DNA of 64,000 nt from NCBI RefSeq assembly GCF_947496985.1, contig NZ_CANMEZ010000002.1:701803-765802 (forward strand), given 5' to 3'. The stretch comes from an uncultured Kordia sp. GTDB taxonomy: Bacteria > Bacteroidota > Bacteroidia > Flavobacteriales > Flavobacteriaceae. This document shows, piece by piece, positions 41,334 to 50,261 of this stretch. A program made the position numbers and the translations under genes. The notes beneath the pieces were generated by a model. The model was given only the letters and a program-made list of their open reading frames with translations. It was not told where the DNA came from and ran no database searches. Within the stretch, counting starts at the first letter, position 1, and every line of letters begins with the position of its first letter.

Positions 41334-41594
41334 ATGAAAAAAAACAAAAAAAGCTTAAAAAAATTATCGTTAAACAAAGATGTAATTTCAAATTTAGAGA
41401 ATGGTAGAATTAATGGTGGAGCACCAATTACTGTAGTTATTTGTCCAATTGTAACCAGATTTAACTGTCCAGTATTAACACCAGCGTGTCCTATATTAAC
41501 AAATCCTATCTGTCCTATTTTAACACCGGCTTGTCCAATTCAATCAAGATTCGTTTGTTCTGATGTTGGATGTCCATCTGACTTTATCTGCTAA
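41334..41594 (+). CDS. RiPP-type precursor with CPxxT repeat core
   Basis: MKKNKKSLKKLSLNKDVISNLENGRINGGAPITVVICPIVTRFNCPVLTPACPILTNPICPILTPACPIQSRFVCSDVGCPSDFIC; start moved from 41301. Confidence 0.75.
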   Translation: MKKNKKSLKKLSLNKDVISNLENGRINGGAPITVVICPIVTRFNCPVLTPACPILTNPICPILTPACPIQSRFVCSDVGCPSDFIC

Positions 41595-41620
41595 TTTTTA
41601 GCAATTAATTATTAACAAGA

Positions 41621-41658
41621 TTAAGGGCAACTACTGTAAAAAGTAGTTGCTGCTTAAT
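41621..41658 (+). terminator. Hairpin after the first CP-repeat precursor
   Basis: GGCAACTACT GTAAAA AGTAGTTGC within TTAAG...CTTAA. Confidence 0.6.
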
Positions 41659-41677
41659 TTATTAACACGTTACAACC

Positions 41678-41926
41678 ATGAAAAAAAATAAAAAAAGTTT
41701 AAAGAAATTGACGCTTAATAAAAAAGTAGTGTCAAATTTAGAAAGCGAACAAATTAGTGGAGGAACTATTGTTACTATAGCATGTCCGGTAACTATTTTT
41801 TGTCCAACTCGATTTTGTCCGACAAAATTCAATTGTCCAACACTATTTAACTGTCCAACGCTTGGAGGTTGCCCTACATTCGGTGCATGTCCGTCAATAG
41901 CTGGTGGATGTCCAACAACTTTTTAG
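41678..41926 (+). CDS. RiPP-type precursor with CPTxxx repeat core, tandem paralogue
   Basis: MKKNKKSLKKLTLNKKVVSNLESEQISGGTIVTIACPVTIFCPTRFCPTKFNCPTLFNCPTLGGCPTFGACPSIAGGCPTTF. Confidence 0.77.
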   Translation: MKKNKKSLKKLTLNKKVVSNLESEQISGGTIVTIACPVTIFCPTRFCPTKFNCPTLFNCPTLGGCPTFGACPSIAGGCPTTF

Positions 41927-41950
41927 TTATAGGAAGTGTTTAAAACGTAT

Positions 41951-41980
41951 GAAGTCGCTGTAAAAAGCGACTTCTCTTTT
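41951..41980 (+). terminator. Terminator after the second CP-repeat precursor
   Basis: GAAGTCGCT GTAAAA AGCGACTTC TCTTTTT. Confidence 0.75.
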
Positions 41981-44472
41981 TATTTATATTTTGATTCAGG
42001 AAGTGACATGGCTTGTGGATAGTTTTTAGCGCGACTCAAAATATAATCTGCTTTTGCTTTCTCCATTTGCCCTAATTGTTCGTAACAATATCCTCTACTG
42101 TATTCAGCTTTTCCATCACTAAAAGCACCTGCATCGATTACAACACTTAAGTTTTTAATTGCTTTTTCGTAGTTCTTTTTTACTAAATCTATAATCCCAA
42201 TATTTTGAACCGATAAGTAATCTTTAGGGTTTGTTTTTAGAATTTCTTGAAAAATCTTCCTAGCTTCTTCATACTTTTGTTGACTAAAGAAATTAAACGC
42301 AACTTGATGTTTCTGCTTCACCTCTGCACTACTTAAGTAAGATTTAAATTTTAACTTGTTCAACACTTCCTTTTTGGCTTTTAACAATGTATTACTGTTT
42401 GTATTATATACCAAACCTGTATCTAGTACTTTTAGCATCAATTCGCTATTTTTAGTACGATTGTACATCGTATTTGCTTTTACTTTCCATTCGTTTACAT
42501 CAACCCAATTTAACTTTGTATATCTATTCATTATACGAGATAGGTTTGCAGTATCTTTTTGCTTGTTATAAATTCCTTTTAAAAGTCTATAGTTTGTTTT
42601 AAAAGCTGGATATCCATCAAATATGGCTTCTGAGTAATAGGCTGCACTATCCATATTATCATACACATTGTAAAAAATCTCTGCTTTGAAAGCTTTTACC
42701 AAGAAAGCATCTTTGTTATAATCTTGTGATTTGTTTAGAATCTCTAACGCTTCTTCATATTTTTTTGCTTTGATCGCATAGTTTGCTAAGTATACATTGT
42801 TTACGGTTCCTACATAACTTAATTCTGGATAGTTAGACCATTGTTTTTTTATACTTTGATATGAATTGTTCAGTTTTTCATCCGTGAATAGTGTTTTTCC
42901 GCTTAAATCTTGACGCATTGCACGTTGTAATCTATACGATTTTAACACCAAATAATTTGAAGCTACACTAGCAAAACTCACAAAGAAGATAATTCCAAAT
43001 AATATCACTGAACGCTTACTTATGATAGTTTCGCCTTCTTTTTGTGTAAATGTCAAAATAAAAATTACGGCAAGTAAAAAGTAGAGTTGAATTGGCGCTC
43101 TTTCTAACGGGAAGTTTAACAAAGCATCAAATGTATACGCTAATGCAGATAAGAAAATAGTAAAATACAACAGTTGTTTTCCAAAATCTTTTTCGTTGCG
43201 AATCAATTTAAAAAACAACCATAACGGAAACAAAAATAGAGATACATATAGTAGAAACCCAATAACTCCTGTTTCTGCTAACTTTTCAAGAAAGTCGTTG
43301 TGCGCTCTTCTAGGGTTTTTAAAATTTCCTTTATCTGTCGTTAAATTTATATAATGCTCTTTTTTCCCAACTGCTTTATAGTTTCCATAGCCAACACCTA
43401 AGATTGGATTTTCTTGAAACTTTATAAATGCTAAATTCCACAAAGAAGATCGTCCTGAAACACTACTTTTATCAACAGTAATTGTTCCTGTATTTGGTAA
43501 CAACTCTTTTACATTGTCTATATTTCTTTTTACAGCGATATCACCTTCATAAAAATCTATCAATTTAGGTTGAAATAGTGTTGTAAGACTGTTCATAGAC
43601 ATTTTATCCACTCTATTTACATTCAACACTAAAATAATTGCTACAATAGGCATTAAAAATAATACAACAGCTTCTTTCCTAAGAGCTATTTTATGCCTTA
43701 CAATTCCATATATAATAAAACCTACTAACAATGTCATCACAATTACTAAAGACAAAACTGCCGTTCTCGATCCTGAAAAGAATAATGCCAACATTGTCAT
43801 AAAAATAGCAACACTTGCAATGTATTTCCATACTTTTTTAAAATATAAAAACGCATATAATACAAACGGAAGCTGTACTATTAAAAATGCGGTATAAATA
43901 TTTACACTAGAAAAATGATGCTGAAAATCATTAATAAAATCATTAATTCTTGGGCTGGATGCATTTCCTAAAAAATAACGTACAGATCGCCAAGAAAAGT
44001 AAATAACAAGCAACGTTGCGATGCGACATGTAAATTCGAAAAACGATCTCGGATTTTGTTTTACAAACACATACAAACAATACAAGGCAACCAAAATAGC
44101 TATCAATCGTGCCAAATGCACCAAACTTTCACTTACATTAATTGCCGTTAACATTGATAAACAACCAATTGCAAAAAAACCAATAAATAATAAAAAATAG
44201 CGTTGTACATGTTTTGGAAATGAAAACACTTCAAACTCATCTCTATTTTTATAGATAAAACCTAGCGAAATTAAATTCAAAACAGATACATACAACCATT
44301 CTGGCGCGTCATAATCCATAGCGCCAAGCAATGGCATCAATCCTGTAAGTAAGTATAAAACAAATAGAATTTTCGCTATAGTAACATTGGTATCTTCACT
44401 AGGCGTAGTGTTTGCGGCTTTTTTGGTTTTCATGTTGGCTTGTTTAAATCGCTGAAATCTATCAATGAACAC
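41980..44472 (-). CDS. O-antigen ligase-like (Wzy_C) membrane protein with C-terminal TPR repeats
   Basis: Multi-TM; GSRTAVLSLVIVMTLLVGF, NPILGVGYGNYKAVGKKEHYINLTTDKGNFKNPRRAHNDFLEKLAETGVIGFLLYV; C-terminal TPR-like helices. Confidence 0.87.
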   Translation of the reverse strand: MFIDRFQRFKQANMKTKKAANTTPSEDTNVTIAKILFVLYLLTGLMPLLGAMDYDAPEWLYVSVLNLISLGFIYKNRDEFEVFSFPKHVQRYFLLFIGFFAIGCLSMLTAINVSESLVHLARLIAILVALYCLYVFVKQNPRSFFEFTCRIATLLVIYFSWRSVRYFLGNASSPRINDFINDFQHHFSSVNIYTAFLIVQLPFVLYAFLYFKKVWKYIASVAIFMTMLALFFSGSRTAVLSLVIVMTLLVGFIIYGIVRHKIALRKEAVVLFLMPIVAIILVLNVNRVDKMSMNSLTTLFQPKLIDFYEGDIAVKRNIDNVKELLPNTGTITVDKSSVSGRSSLWNLAFIKFQENPILGVGYGNYKAVGKKEHYINLTTDKGNFKNPRRAHNDFLEKLAETGVIGFLLYVSLFLFPLWLFFKLIRNEKDFGKQLLYFTIFLSALAYTFDALLNFPLERAPIQLYFLLAVIFILTFTQKEGETIISKRSVILFGIIFFVSFASVASNYLVLKSYRLQRAMRQDLSGKTLFTDEKLNNSYQSIKKQWSNYPELSYVGTVNNVYLANYAIKAKKYEEALEILNKSQDYNKDAFLVKAFKAEIFYNVYDNMDSAAYYSEAIFDGYPAFKTNYRLLKGIYNKQKDTANLSRIMNRYTKLNWVDVNEWKVKANTMYNRTKNSELMLKVLDTGLVYNTNSNTLLKAKKEVLNKLKFKSYLSSAEVKQKHQVAFNFFSQQKYEEARKIFQEILKTNPKDYLSVQNIGIIDLVKKNYEKAIKNLSVVIDAGAFSDGKAEYSRGYCYEQLGQMEKAKADYILSRAKNYPQAMSLPESKYK

Positions 44473-44676
44473 ATCTTGATTTTTTAATTCTCTAAAGAAT
44501 AACTAAAATGAGTTCCCTAATTTGAAAGCAAAATACGAGAAAAAACTCAAAATAATTTACATCCTACTTAGAAAGAAAATCATATTTACGATGAAAGGCA
44601 AAAAGCAGCGTTTAGTGTTGTTACAATTACAACTGATTTCATATAAAAAGTGACAAGGCATTCTATGAATAGTTAG

Positions 44677-44684
44677 TATCTTTG
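44677..44684 (+). promoter_or_regulatory. -7 element (TATCTTTG) upstream of sufS
   Basis: TAnnTTTG 20 nt upstream of ATG 44704; no clear TTG -33. Confidence 0.5.
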
Positions 44685-44703
44685 CACAGATAGAATTCAG
44701 ACT

Positions 44704-45915
44704 ATGTTAGATATTCAAAAAATAAGAAAAGATTTTCCTATTCTCAATCGAGAAGTAAATGGAAAACCCTTAATATACTTCGATAATGCGGCAACTTCGC
44801 AAACACCACAACAAGTAATTGATTGTATTGTAGATTATTATTCACGTTACAATGCAAACATTCATAGAGGTGTACATACGTTAAGTCAGGAAGCAACGGA
44901 TGCTTATGAAGAAGCACGTATAAAAATTCAGCAACATTTTAATGCGGCAAAACCGCATGAAATGATTCTTACTTCAGGAACTACAGATAGTATTAATTTA
45001 GTTGCCAATGGATTTTCTTCGCTTTTACAAAAAGGTGACGAAATCATTGTTTCTGCGTTAGAACATCATTCAAATATTGTTCCTTGGCAAATGTTGTGCG
45101 AACACACAGGTGCTATTTTAAAAGTAATTCCAATGTTTGAAGATGGAAAACTTGATATGGATGCGTATGTTTCATTATTGAATGAAAATACAAAATTGGT
45201 CTTCTGTAATCATGTGTCCAATGCCTTGGGAATTATCAATCCGATCGAATTTATCATCGAAAAAGCACATGCCGTAAACGCAGCTGTATTAATCGATGGC
45301 GCACAAGCTTCTCCACATATAAAAGCAGATGTACAAGCATTGGATGTTGATTTCTATGTAGCTTCTGCACATAAAATTTGTGGTCCAACTGGTGTTGGAT
45401 TATTATATGGAAAAGAAGCTTGGCTGAATAAATTACCTCCATACAGAGGTGGTGGCGAAATGATTGACCAAGTTACGTTTGAAAAAACAACGTATGCAGG
45501 TTTGCCACACAAATTTGAAGCTGGAACGCCAAATATTTGCGGCGTTATTGCTTTTGGAGCTGCTTTAGATTATATGAATAATATTGGTTTTGACGCTATT
45601 GCTGCATATGAAGACGAATTATTAGCCTATGCTACCCAAAAATTGCTAGCTGTTGGTGATGTTACTATTTACGGAACTGAAAACAAAGTAGCCGTAATTT
45701 CATTTAATATAGCAAACATTCATCCGTATGATATTGGAACTATTATAGACAAGCTAGGAATAGCCGTTCGTACAGGACACCATTGTGCGCAACCAATTAT
45801 GGATTTCTACAACATTCCAGGAACGGTTCGTGCTTCATTTTCATTTTACAATACCAAAGAAGAAATAGATACCTTTATTGAAGCTATAAAAAAGGCTAAA
45901 ATGATGCTTTCGTAA
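44704..45915 (+). CDS. sufS: Cysteine desulfurase SufS
   Basis: YFDNAATSQTPQQVIDCI, PLP Lys in FYVASAHKICGPTGVGLLYGK, VRTGHHCAQPIMDFYNIPGTVRASFSFYNTKEEID. Confidence 0.96.
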   Translation: MLDIQKIRKDFPILNREVNGKPLIYFDNAATSQTPQQVIDCIVDYYSRYNANIHRGVHTLSQEATDAYEEARIKIQQHFNAAKPHEMILTSGTTDSINLVANGFSSLLQKGDEIIVSALEHHSNIVPWQMLCEHTGAILKVIPMFEDGKLDMDAYVSLLNENTKLVFCNHVSNALGIINPIEFIIEKAHAVNAAVLIDGAQASPHIKADVQALDVDFYVASAHKICGPTGVGLLYGKEAWLNKLPPYRGGGEMIDQVTFEKTTYAGLPHKFEAGTPNICGVIAFGAALDYMNNIGFDAIAAYEDELLAYATQKLLAVGDVTIYGTENKVAVISFNIANIHPYDIGTIIDKLGIAVRTGHHCAQPIMDFYNIPGTVRASFSFYNTKEEIDTFIEAIKKAKMMLS

Positions 45916-45945
45916 TAAAAAGCACTTAAAATACCATCCATCTAC

Positions 45946-45973
45946 AGAATCGACCCATTGGTCGATTCTTTTT
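45946..45973 (+). terminator. Rho-independent terminator after sufS
   Basis: AGAATCGACC CATT GGTCGATTCTTTTT, 10-bp perfect stem. Confidence 0.88.
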
Positions 45974-46112
45974 ATTTTAAATACATTCAAAATATTTGTG
46001 TATTTCATCGATAAACTTACTATTTCTCACTTATAGGTCAAAACTCTCAAATATTGTATTTGCAACAAAGTTGCTATAAAACTGTTATTTATCTAAAATT
46101 TTAGGCTTTTTG

Positions 46113-46142
46113 TTGTGAAAATCACAAAAAATTATACATTTG
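46113..46142 (+). promoter_or_regulatory. Bacteroidetes promoter for the M43 protease
   Basis: TTG (46113-46115), 19 nt, TACATTTG (46135-46142). Confidence 0.65.
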
Positions 46143-46180
46143 ATCGATTTTAACCCGAATTAACTTTAAAGACAAAAATT

Positions 46181-47245
46181 ATGAGAAAAATTTTTCTGAG
46201 TATGATTGCACTTGCGGCAATTACGGTATCATGTAGTGATGACCAAACTACTGACACAAATGAAATACCACAACAAGAAGCGGTAGACATGAGTGATTTC
46301 TACTTGTATACTGATGCTAATACCTATGTTGGTAGAGGAGAACAAGCAACTACTGGTGGCTGTTTTAGTATGCAAAAGCTAAATCAACAATTAGATAACG
46401 ATCCTCAGTTATACCAAAAAATGTACGACCTCGAAAAAAAGTACAGACAAAATACTATTGCACAAAGACCAGGAAATGGTAACGGAAATAATAACAATGG
46501 CGGAGGTGGTGATCCAGAACCACCAACAGACAATTTAGGTGTGGTAACTATTCCTGTATATGTGCATGTTGTATACAGTAACAGTAATGAAAACATTAGT
46601 AGTGCACAAATTAATTCTCAAATCGCAGTATTAAATGACGATTTTAGAAGAAATAACAATGACGCTAATCAAACACCATCATTATTTGCTCCAGTAGCTG
46701 CAGATACTGAAATTCAGTTTACTTTAGCTAACACATTTAGATATTCAAACTCAAGAACTTCTTGGGGAACTAATGATTTAGTAAAATCAACATATCCACC
46801 AGTAACACCTTCAACTCACTTAAATATTTGGGTTTGTAATATTGGTGGTGGAATCTTAGGATATGCACAATTTCCTGGTGGAAGTTCAGCTACAGATGGA
46901 GTTGTAGTTTCTCCACAGTATTTTGGAACAACTGGATTTGTTGCTGCTCCATTTGATGGAGGTAGAACAACAACACATGAAGTTGGTCATTACTTAAACT
47001 TACGTCACATTTGGGGAGACGGAAGATGTAACAGAGATGATTTTGTTTCTGATACACCAAAATCTGACAGACCAAATTACGGATGTCCATCATTCCCAAC
47101 AACACATTGTCGTTCAACAGATATGACTATGAACTATATGGATTACACAGATGATGCATGTATGAATATGTTTAGTGAAGGTCAAAAAAGTAGAATGCGT
47201 GGTGTATTAGTTTCTGGTGGAGCTAGAGCAAGTCTTGTAAATTAA
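46181..47245 (+). CDS. M43 zinc metalloprotease, lipoprotein
   Basis: Lipobox VSCSDDQ; HEVGHYLNLRHIWGD; MNYMDYTDDACMNMF; Gly/Asn-rich linker RPGNGNGNNNNGGGGDPEPP. Confidence 0.92.
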   Translation: MRKIFLSMIALAAITVSCSDDQTTDTNEIPQQEAVDMSDFYLYTDANTYVGRGEQATTGGCFSMQKLNQQLDNDPQLYQKMYDLEKKYRQNTIAQRPGNGNGNNNNGGGGDPEPPTDNLGVVTIPVYVHVVYSNSNENISSAQINSQIAVLNDDFRRNNNDANQTPSLFAPVAADTEIQFTLANTFRYSNSRTSWGTNDLVKSTYPPVTPSTHLNIWVCNIGGGILGYAQFPGGSSATDGVVVSPQYFGTTGFVAAPFDGGRTTTHEVGHYLNLRHIWGDGRCNRDDFVSDTPKSDRPNYGCPSFPTTHCRSTDMTMNYMDYTDDACMNMFSEGQKSRMRGVLVSGGARASLVN

Positions 47246-47276
47246 TCTACGTTAAAGTGCTAAATTTAATAGAAGA

Positions 47277-47303
47277 AAGACGTCAAATTGGCGTCTTTTT
47301 TTG
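47277..47303 (+). terminator. Terminator after the M43 protease
   Basis: AAGACGTCAAATTGGCGTCTTTTTTT. Confidence 0.75.
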
Positions 47304-47336
47304 TATTATTATATAACAAAATTAAAAATACGACTC

Positions 47337-47789
47337 ATGAAATATCTTCTATGTTTATTCTCCATTACATTATTTGCTAAAGGTTGTAATAACTCAGAAA
47401 CTGAAACTATAAAAAGTGCCCAAGACGATATTTCAATTTCATACGAAGCATCTTCTCGTGGCTTCTATCAAAAAGTAAATCTTACCAAAGAAAAATTTTC
47501 ATTTACCAAAATTAGAGACGGCAAAGTTTCTGTACAACAAGAGATGTCTACAGAAGATTGGAATGAAATTATACAACTCTTAGATAAGATTGATTCTGAA
47601 AAAGTAAAAAGCAATCCTGCGAAAGAAGAAGATCTTGCCAGAGATGCTGCCATTCCTGCAACCTTAGCTATTAAATACAAAGACAATACGGTAACCACAA
47701 GTTCATTTGGTCATGGAAATCCACCAGAAACACTAGCGCCTTTAATGAATAAAATTCAAGCAATGATAAAAGCAGTTGATAAACCGTAA
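47337..47789 (+). CDS. Hypothetical lipoprotein
   Basis: MKYLLCLFSITLFAKGCNNSET lipobox; start moved from 47301. Confidence 0.7.
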   Translation: MKYLLCLFSITLFAKGCNNSETETIKSAQDDISISYEASSRGFYQKVNLTKEKFSFTKIRDGKVSVQQEMSTEDWNEIIQLLDKIDSEKVKSNPAKEEDLARDAAIPATLAIKYKDNTVTTSSFGHGNPPETLAPLMNKIQAMIKAVDKP

Positions 47790-47806
47790 TAGTTGTTGTA
47801 TTTTTG
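47776..47806 (+). promoter_or_regulatory. Bacteroidetes promoter for sufE
   Basis: TTG (47776-47778), 20 nt, TATTTTTG (47799-47806). Confidence 0.65.
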
Positions 47807-47841
47807 CGTCTAAATAGTACAATCGTGTAAACGAAGAAAAA

Positions 47842-48264
47842 ATGACGATACAAGAGATACAAGAAGAAATAGTTGACGAGTTTGCTATGTTTGATGATTG
47901 GATGCAGCGCTACGAATACATGATTGACCTTGGGAAATCACTTCCACTTATTGACGAGAGTCTTAAAAAAGATGAAAACCTCATCAAAGGTTGTCAAAGT
48001 AAAGTATGGGTACATGGTGAGATGAAAGATGATAAAATTGTATTTACAGCGGACAGTGACGCAATTATCACCAAAGGAATCATTGCTATTCTAATCAGAG
48101 CCTTTTCTAATCAACATCCTTCTGCTATTATTGAAGCCAATACCGCTTTTATTGATGAAATTGGACTTAAAGAGCATTTATCACCAACAAGAGCAAATGG
48201 ATTGGTGAGCATGATTAAACAATTAAAGTTATATGCAATTGCATATCAAACACAATTAAACTAA
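47842..48264 (+). CDS. sufE: SufE family protein
   Basis: LIKGCQSKVWVHGEMKDDKIVFTADSDAIITKGIIAILI. Confidence 0.95.
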   Translation: MTIQEIQEEIVDEFAMFDDWMQRYEYMIDLGKSLPLIDESLKKDENLIKGCQSKVWVHGEMKDDKIVFTADSDAIITKGIIAILIRAFSNQHPSAIIEANTAFIDEIGLKEHLSPTRANGLVSMIKQLKLYAIAYQTQLN

Positions 48265-48268
48265 AAAA

Positions 48269-48595
48269 ATGTCAGTAGAAACAATAGATACAGCAGCTTT
48301 AGGCGAAAAAATAGTTAGAGTATTAAAAACAATTTACGATCCAGAAATTCCAGTAGACATCTACGAATTAGGGTTAATTTATGATGTTTTTGTAAACGAA
48401 AACCACGATGTAAAAATATTAATGACACTTACATCTCCAAACTGTCCTGTAGCAGAAACGCTTCCATTAGAGATTGAAGAAAAAGTAAAATCGTTAAAAG
48501 AAGTGAATAACGCTACTGTTGAAATTACTTTTGACCCTGAATGGACAAAAGATTTAATGAGTGAAGAAGCAAAACTAGAATTAGGTTTATTGTAA
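48269..48595 (+). CDS. DUF59/MIP18-type SUF system Fe-S assembly protein (SufT-like)
   Basis: YDPEIPVDIYELGLIYDV...LTSPNCPVAETLPLEIEEKV...FDPEWTKDLMSEEAKLELGLL. Confidence 0.93.
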   Translation: MSVETIDTAALGEKIVRVLKTIYDPEIPVDIYELGLIYDVFVNENHDVKILMTLTSPNCPVAETLPLEIEEKVKSLKEVNNATVEITFDPEWTKDLMSEEAKLELGLL

Positions 48596-48599
48596 AGAT

Positions 48600-49106
48600 A
48601 TGGCAGAAGAAATCATCAATAGAGTTGCACAGAGTAAATTAATTACTGTTGATTTGGAGGACTATTATCCTGCTGGAGAACGTGTGCTTTTTGATATTTC
48701 TGATTGGTTGATGGAAGGACTTATTTTACGCGAAAAAGATTTCCGAAAATATGTTGCCGAATACGACTGGTCGCAACACAAAGGACAGTATGTTTCATTA
48801 ATTTGTTCAACGGATGCCATCATTCCTGCATGGGCATATATGCTAGTAAGCGTACATTTGACACCTTTTGTCGAAAAAACGATAATTGGCACTCTTGATC
48901 AGCTTGAAACTTCAATCTATCAGGAAATCATCAACAATTTAGACGTTTCTTCATACCAAGACAAGCCTGTTATTATAAAAGGTTGTGCCAACAAACCTAT
49001 ACCAGACAACGCCTACACGATGTTAACGGCAAAATTGCACAACGTTGCTAAAAGTGTTATGTATGGAGAAGCTTGTTCTTCTGTTCCACTTTATAAGAAA
49101 AGATAA
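48600..49106 (+). CDS. DUF2480 family protein
   Basis: 168 aa; VLFDISDWLMEGLILREKDFRKYVAEYDWSQHKGQYVSLICSTDAIIPAWAYML; conserved position after the SUF genes. Confidence 0.85.
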   Translation: MAEEIINRVAQSKLITVDLEDYYPAGERVLFDISDWLMEGLILREKDFRKYVAEYDWSQHKGQYVSLICSTDAIIPAWAYMLVSVHLTPFVEKTIIGTLDQLETSIYQEIINNLDVSSYQDKPVIIKGCANKPIPDNAYTMLTAKLHNVAKSVMYGEACSSVPLYKKR

Positions 49107-49166
49107 TTCTTTCAAAAAATCAATTAAACAATTGACAATCATAAGTTTAAAAATTTTATGATATTT

Positions 49167-49196
49167 TTGTGTTATAACGAGCAACTATTATATTTG
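49167..49196 (+). promoter_or_regulatory. Bacteroidetes promoter for the first DUF3078 gene
   Basis: TTG (49167-49169), 19 nt, TATATTTG (49189-49196). Confidence 0.65.
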
Positions 49197-49224
49197 CCGT
49201 CGCAAAAACCTAAAATAAATAAAC

Positions 49225-50148
49225 ATGAAAAAAATCGTATTTGCACTCGCATTATTCGTAGGTATTTTTTCTATGAATGCACAAACGGAAGAAGAATTAA
49301 AAGCTCAAAAAGCAGAAAAACAAGCAGCAGCAGATGCTTTACAAGCTGAGGCAAACGCTTTACAAGCACAAATTGACGCACTTCCTGGATGGAAAATTGG
49401 CGCATTTGGTACAATTGGTGGAAGTCTTTCAGAATTCAACAACTGGTATGCACAAGGAACACCAAACAACTCTTCGGGAAATATTGGATTTACAGTAAAT
49501 GCATATGCTAACTTAAATCAAGAGAAATTTTTCTGGAACAACAGTGCTAATGTAAACTTAGCTTGGGTAAAGTTAGACGATAAAGACGATCCAACTGACA
49601 GTAGTAAATTTAGAGAAGCTACAGACGTTTTCAACATCAGTTCATTATATGGGCGTAAATTAAGTGAAAAATTCGCAATTTCTGGATTAGTAGAATACAG
49701 AACTACATTATTGAGCAACTTTAATGATCCTGGATATTTAGATGTTGGTGTTGGTGCAACTTGGACGCCAATTAAGAACTTAATCGTGGTAATTCACCCA
49801 TTAAACTACAACTTCGTATTTAGTGATAATGATACGGTATTTGAATCTTCTTTAGGTGCAAAAATTGTTGCAGATTATACAAGAAGTATTGGAGCTGTAA
49901 ACTTCAAAACAAACTTATCTATGTTCCAAAGCTACAAGAGTAGTGATTACTCAAACTGGACATGGACAAACTCATTTAGCTATACTTTATGGAAAATGAT
50001 TGGTGTAGGTTTTGATTTTGGTTTAAGACAAAACAAACAAGAAGCGGTAAACTTCAACCTTGCACAAGGAAATACAACAACTACATTTGACAATGTAGAT
50101 AATAAATTACAATCATTCTGGACAATTGGTTTAAGCTACAACTTATAA
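49225..50148 (+). CDS. DUF3078 domain-containing protein with N-terminal coiled coil
   Basis: Signal peptide, EEELKAQKAEKQAAADALQAEANALQAQIDALPGWK, beta-barrel-like repeats. Confidence 0.83.
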   Translation: MKKIVFALALFVGIFSMNAQTEEELKAQKAEKQAAADALQAEANALQAQIDALPGWKIGAFGTIGGSLSEFNNWYAQGTPNNSSGNIGFTVNAYANLNQEKFFWNNSANVNLAWVKLDDKDDPTDSSKFREATDVFNISSLYGRKLSEKFAISGLVEYRTTLLSNFNDPGYLDVGVGATWTPIKNLIVVIHPLNYNFVFSDNDTVFESSLGAKIVADYTRSIGAVNFKTNLSMFQSYKSSDYSNWTWTNSFSYTLWKMIGVGFDFGLRQNKQEAVNFNLAQGNTTTTFDNVDNKLQSFWTIGLSYNL

Positions 50149-50176
50149 CAAACTGTCTTTTTTTTAAAATATAGAA

Positions 50177-50204
50177 AAGCGCTTCCTATTGGAAGCGTTT
50201 TTTG
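50177..50204 (+). terminator. Rho-independent terminator
   Basis: AAAGCGCTTCC TATT GGAAGCGTTTTTT. Confidence 0.85.
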
Positions 50205-50261
50205 TTTATATTGGTACAATTCTTGATGCAATTCATTTTTTTTAATTAAGAACTAACTCAT

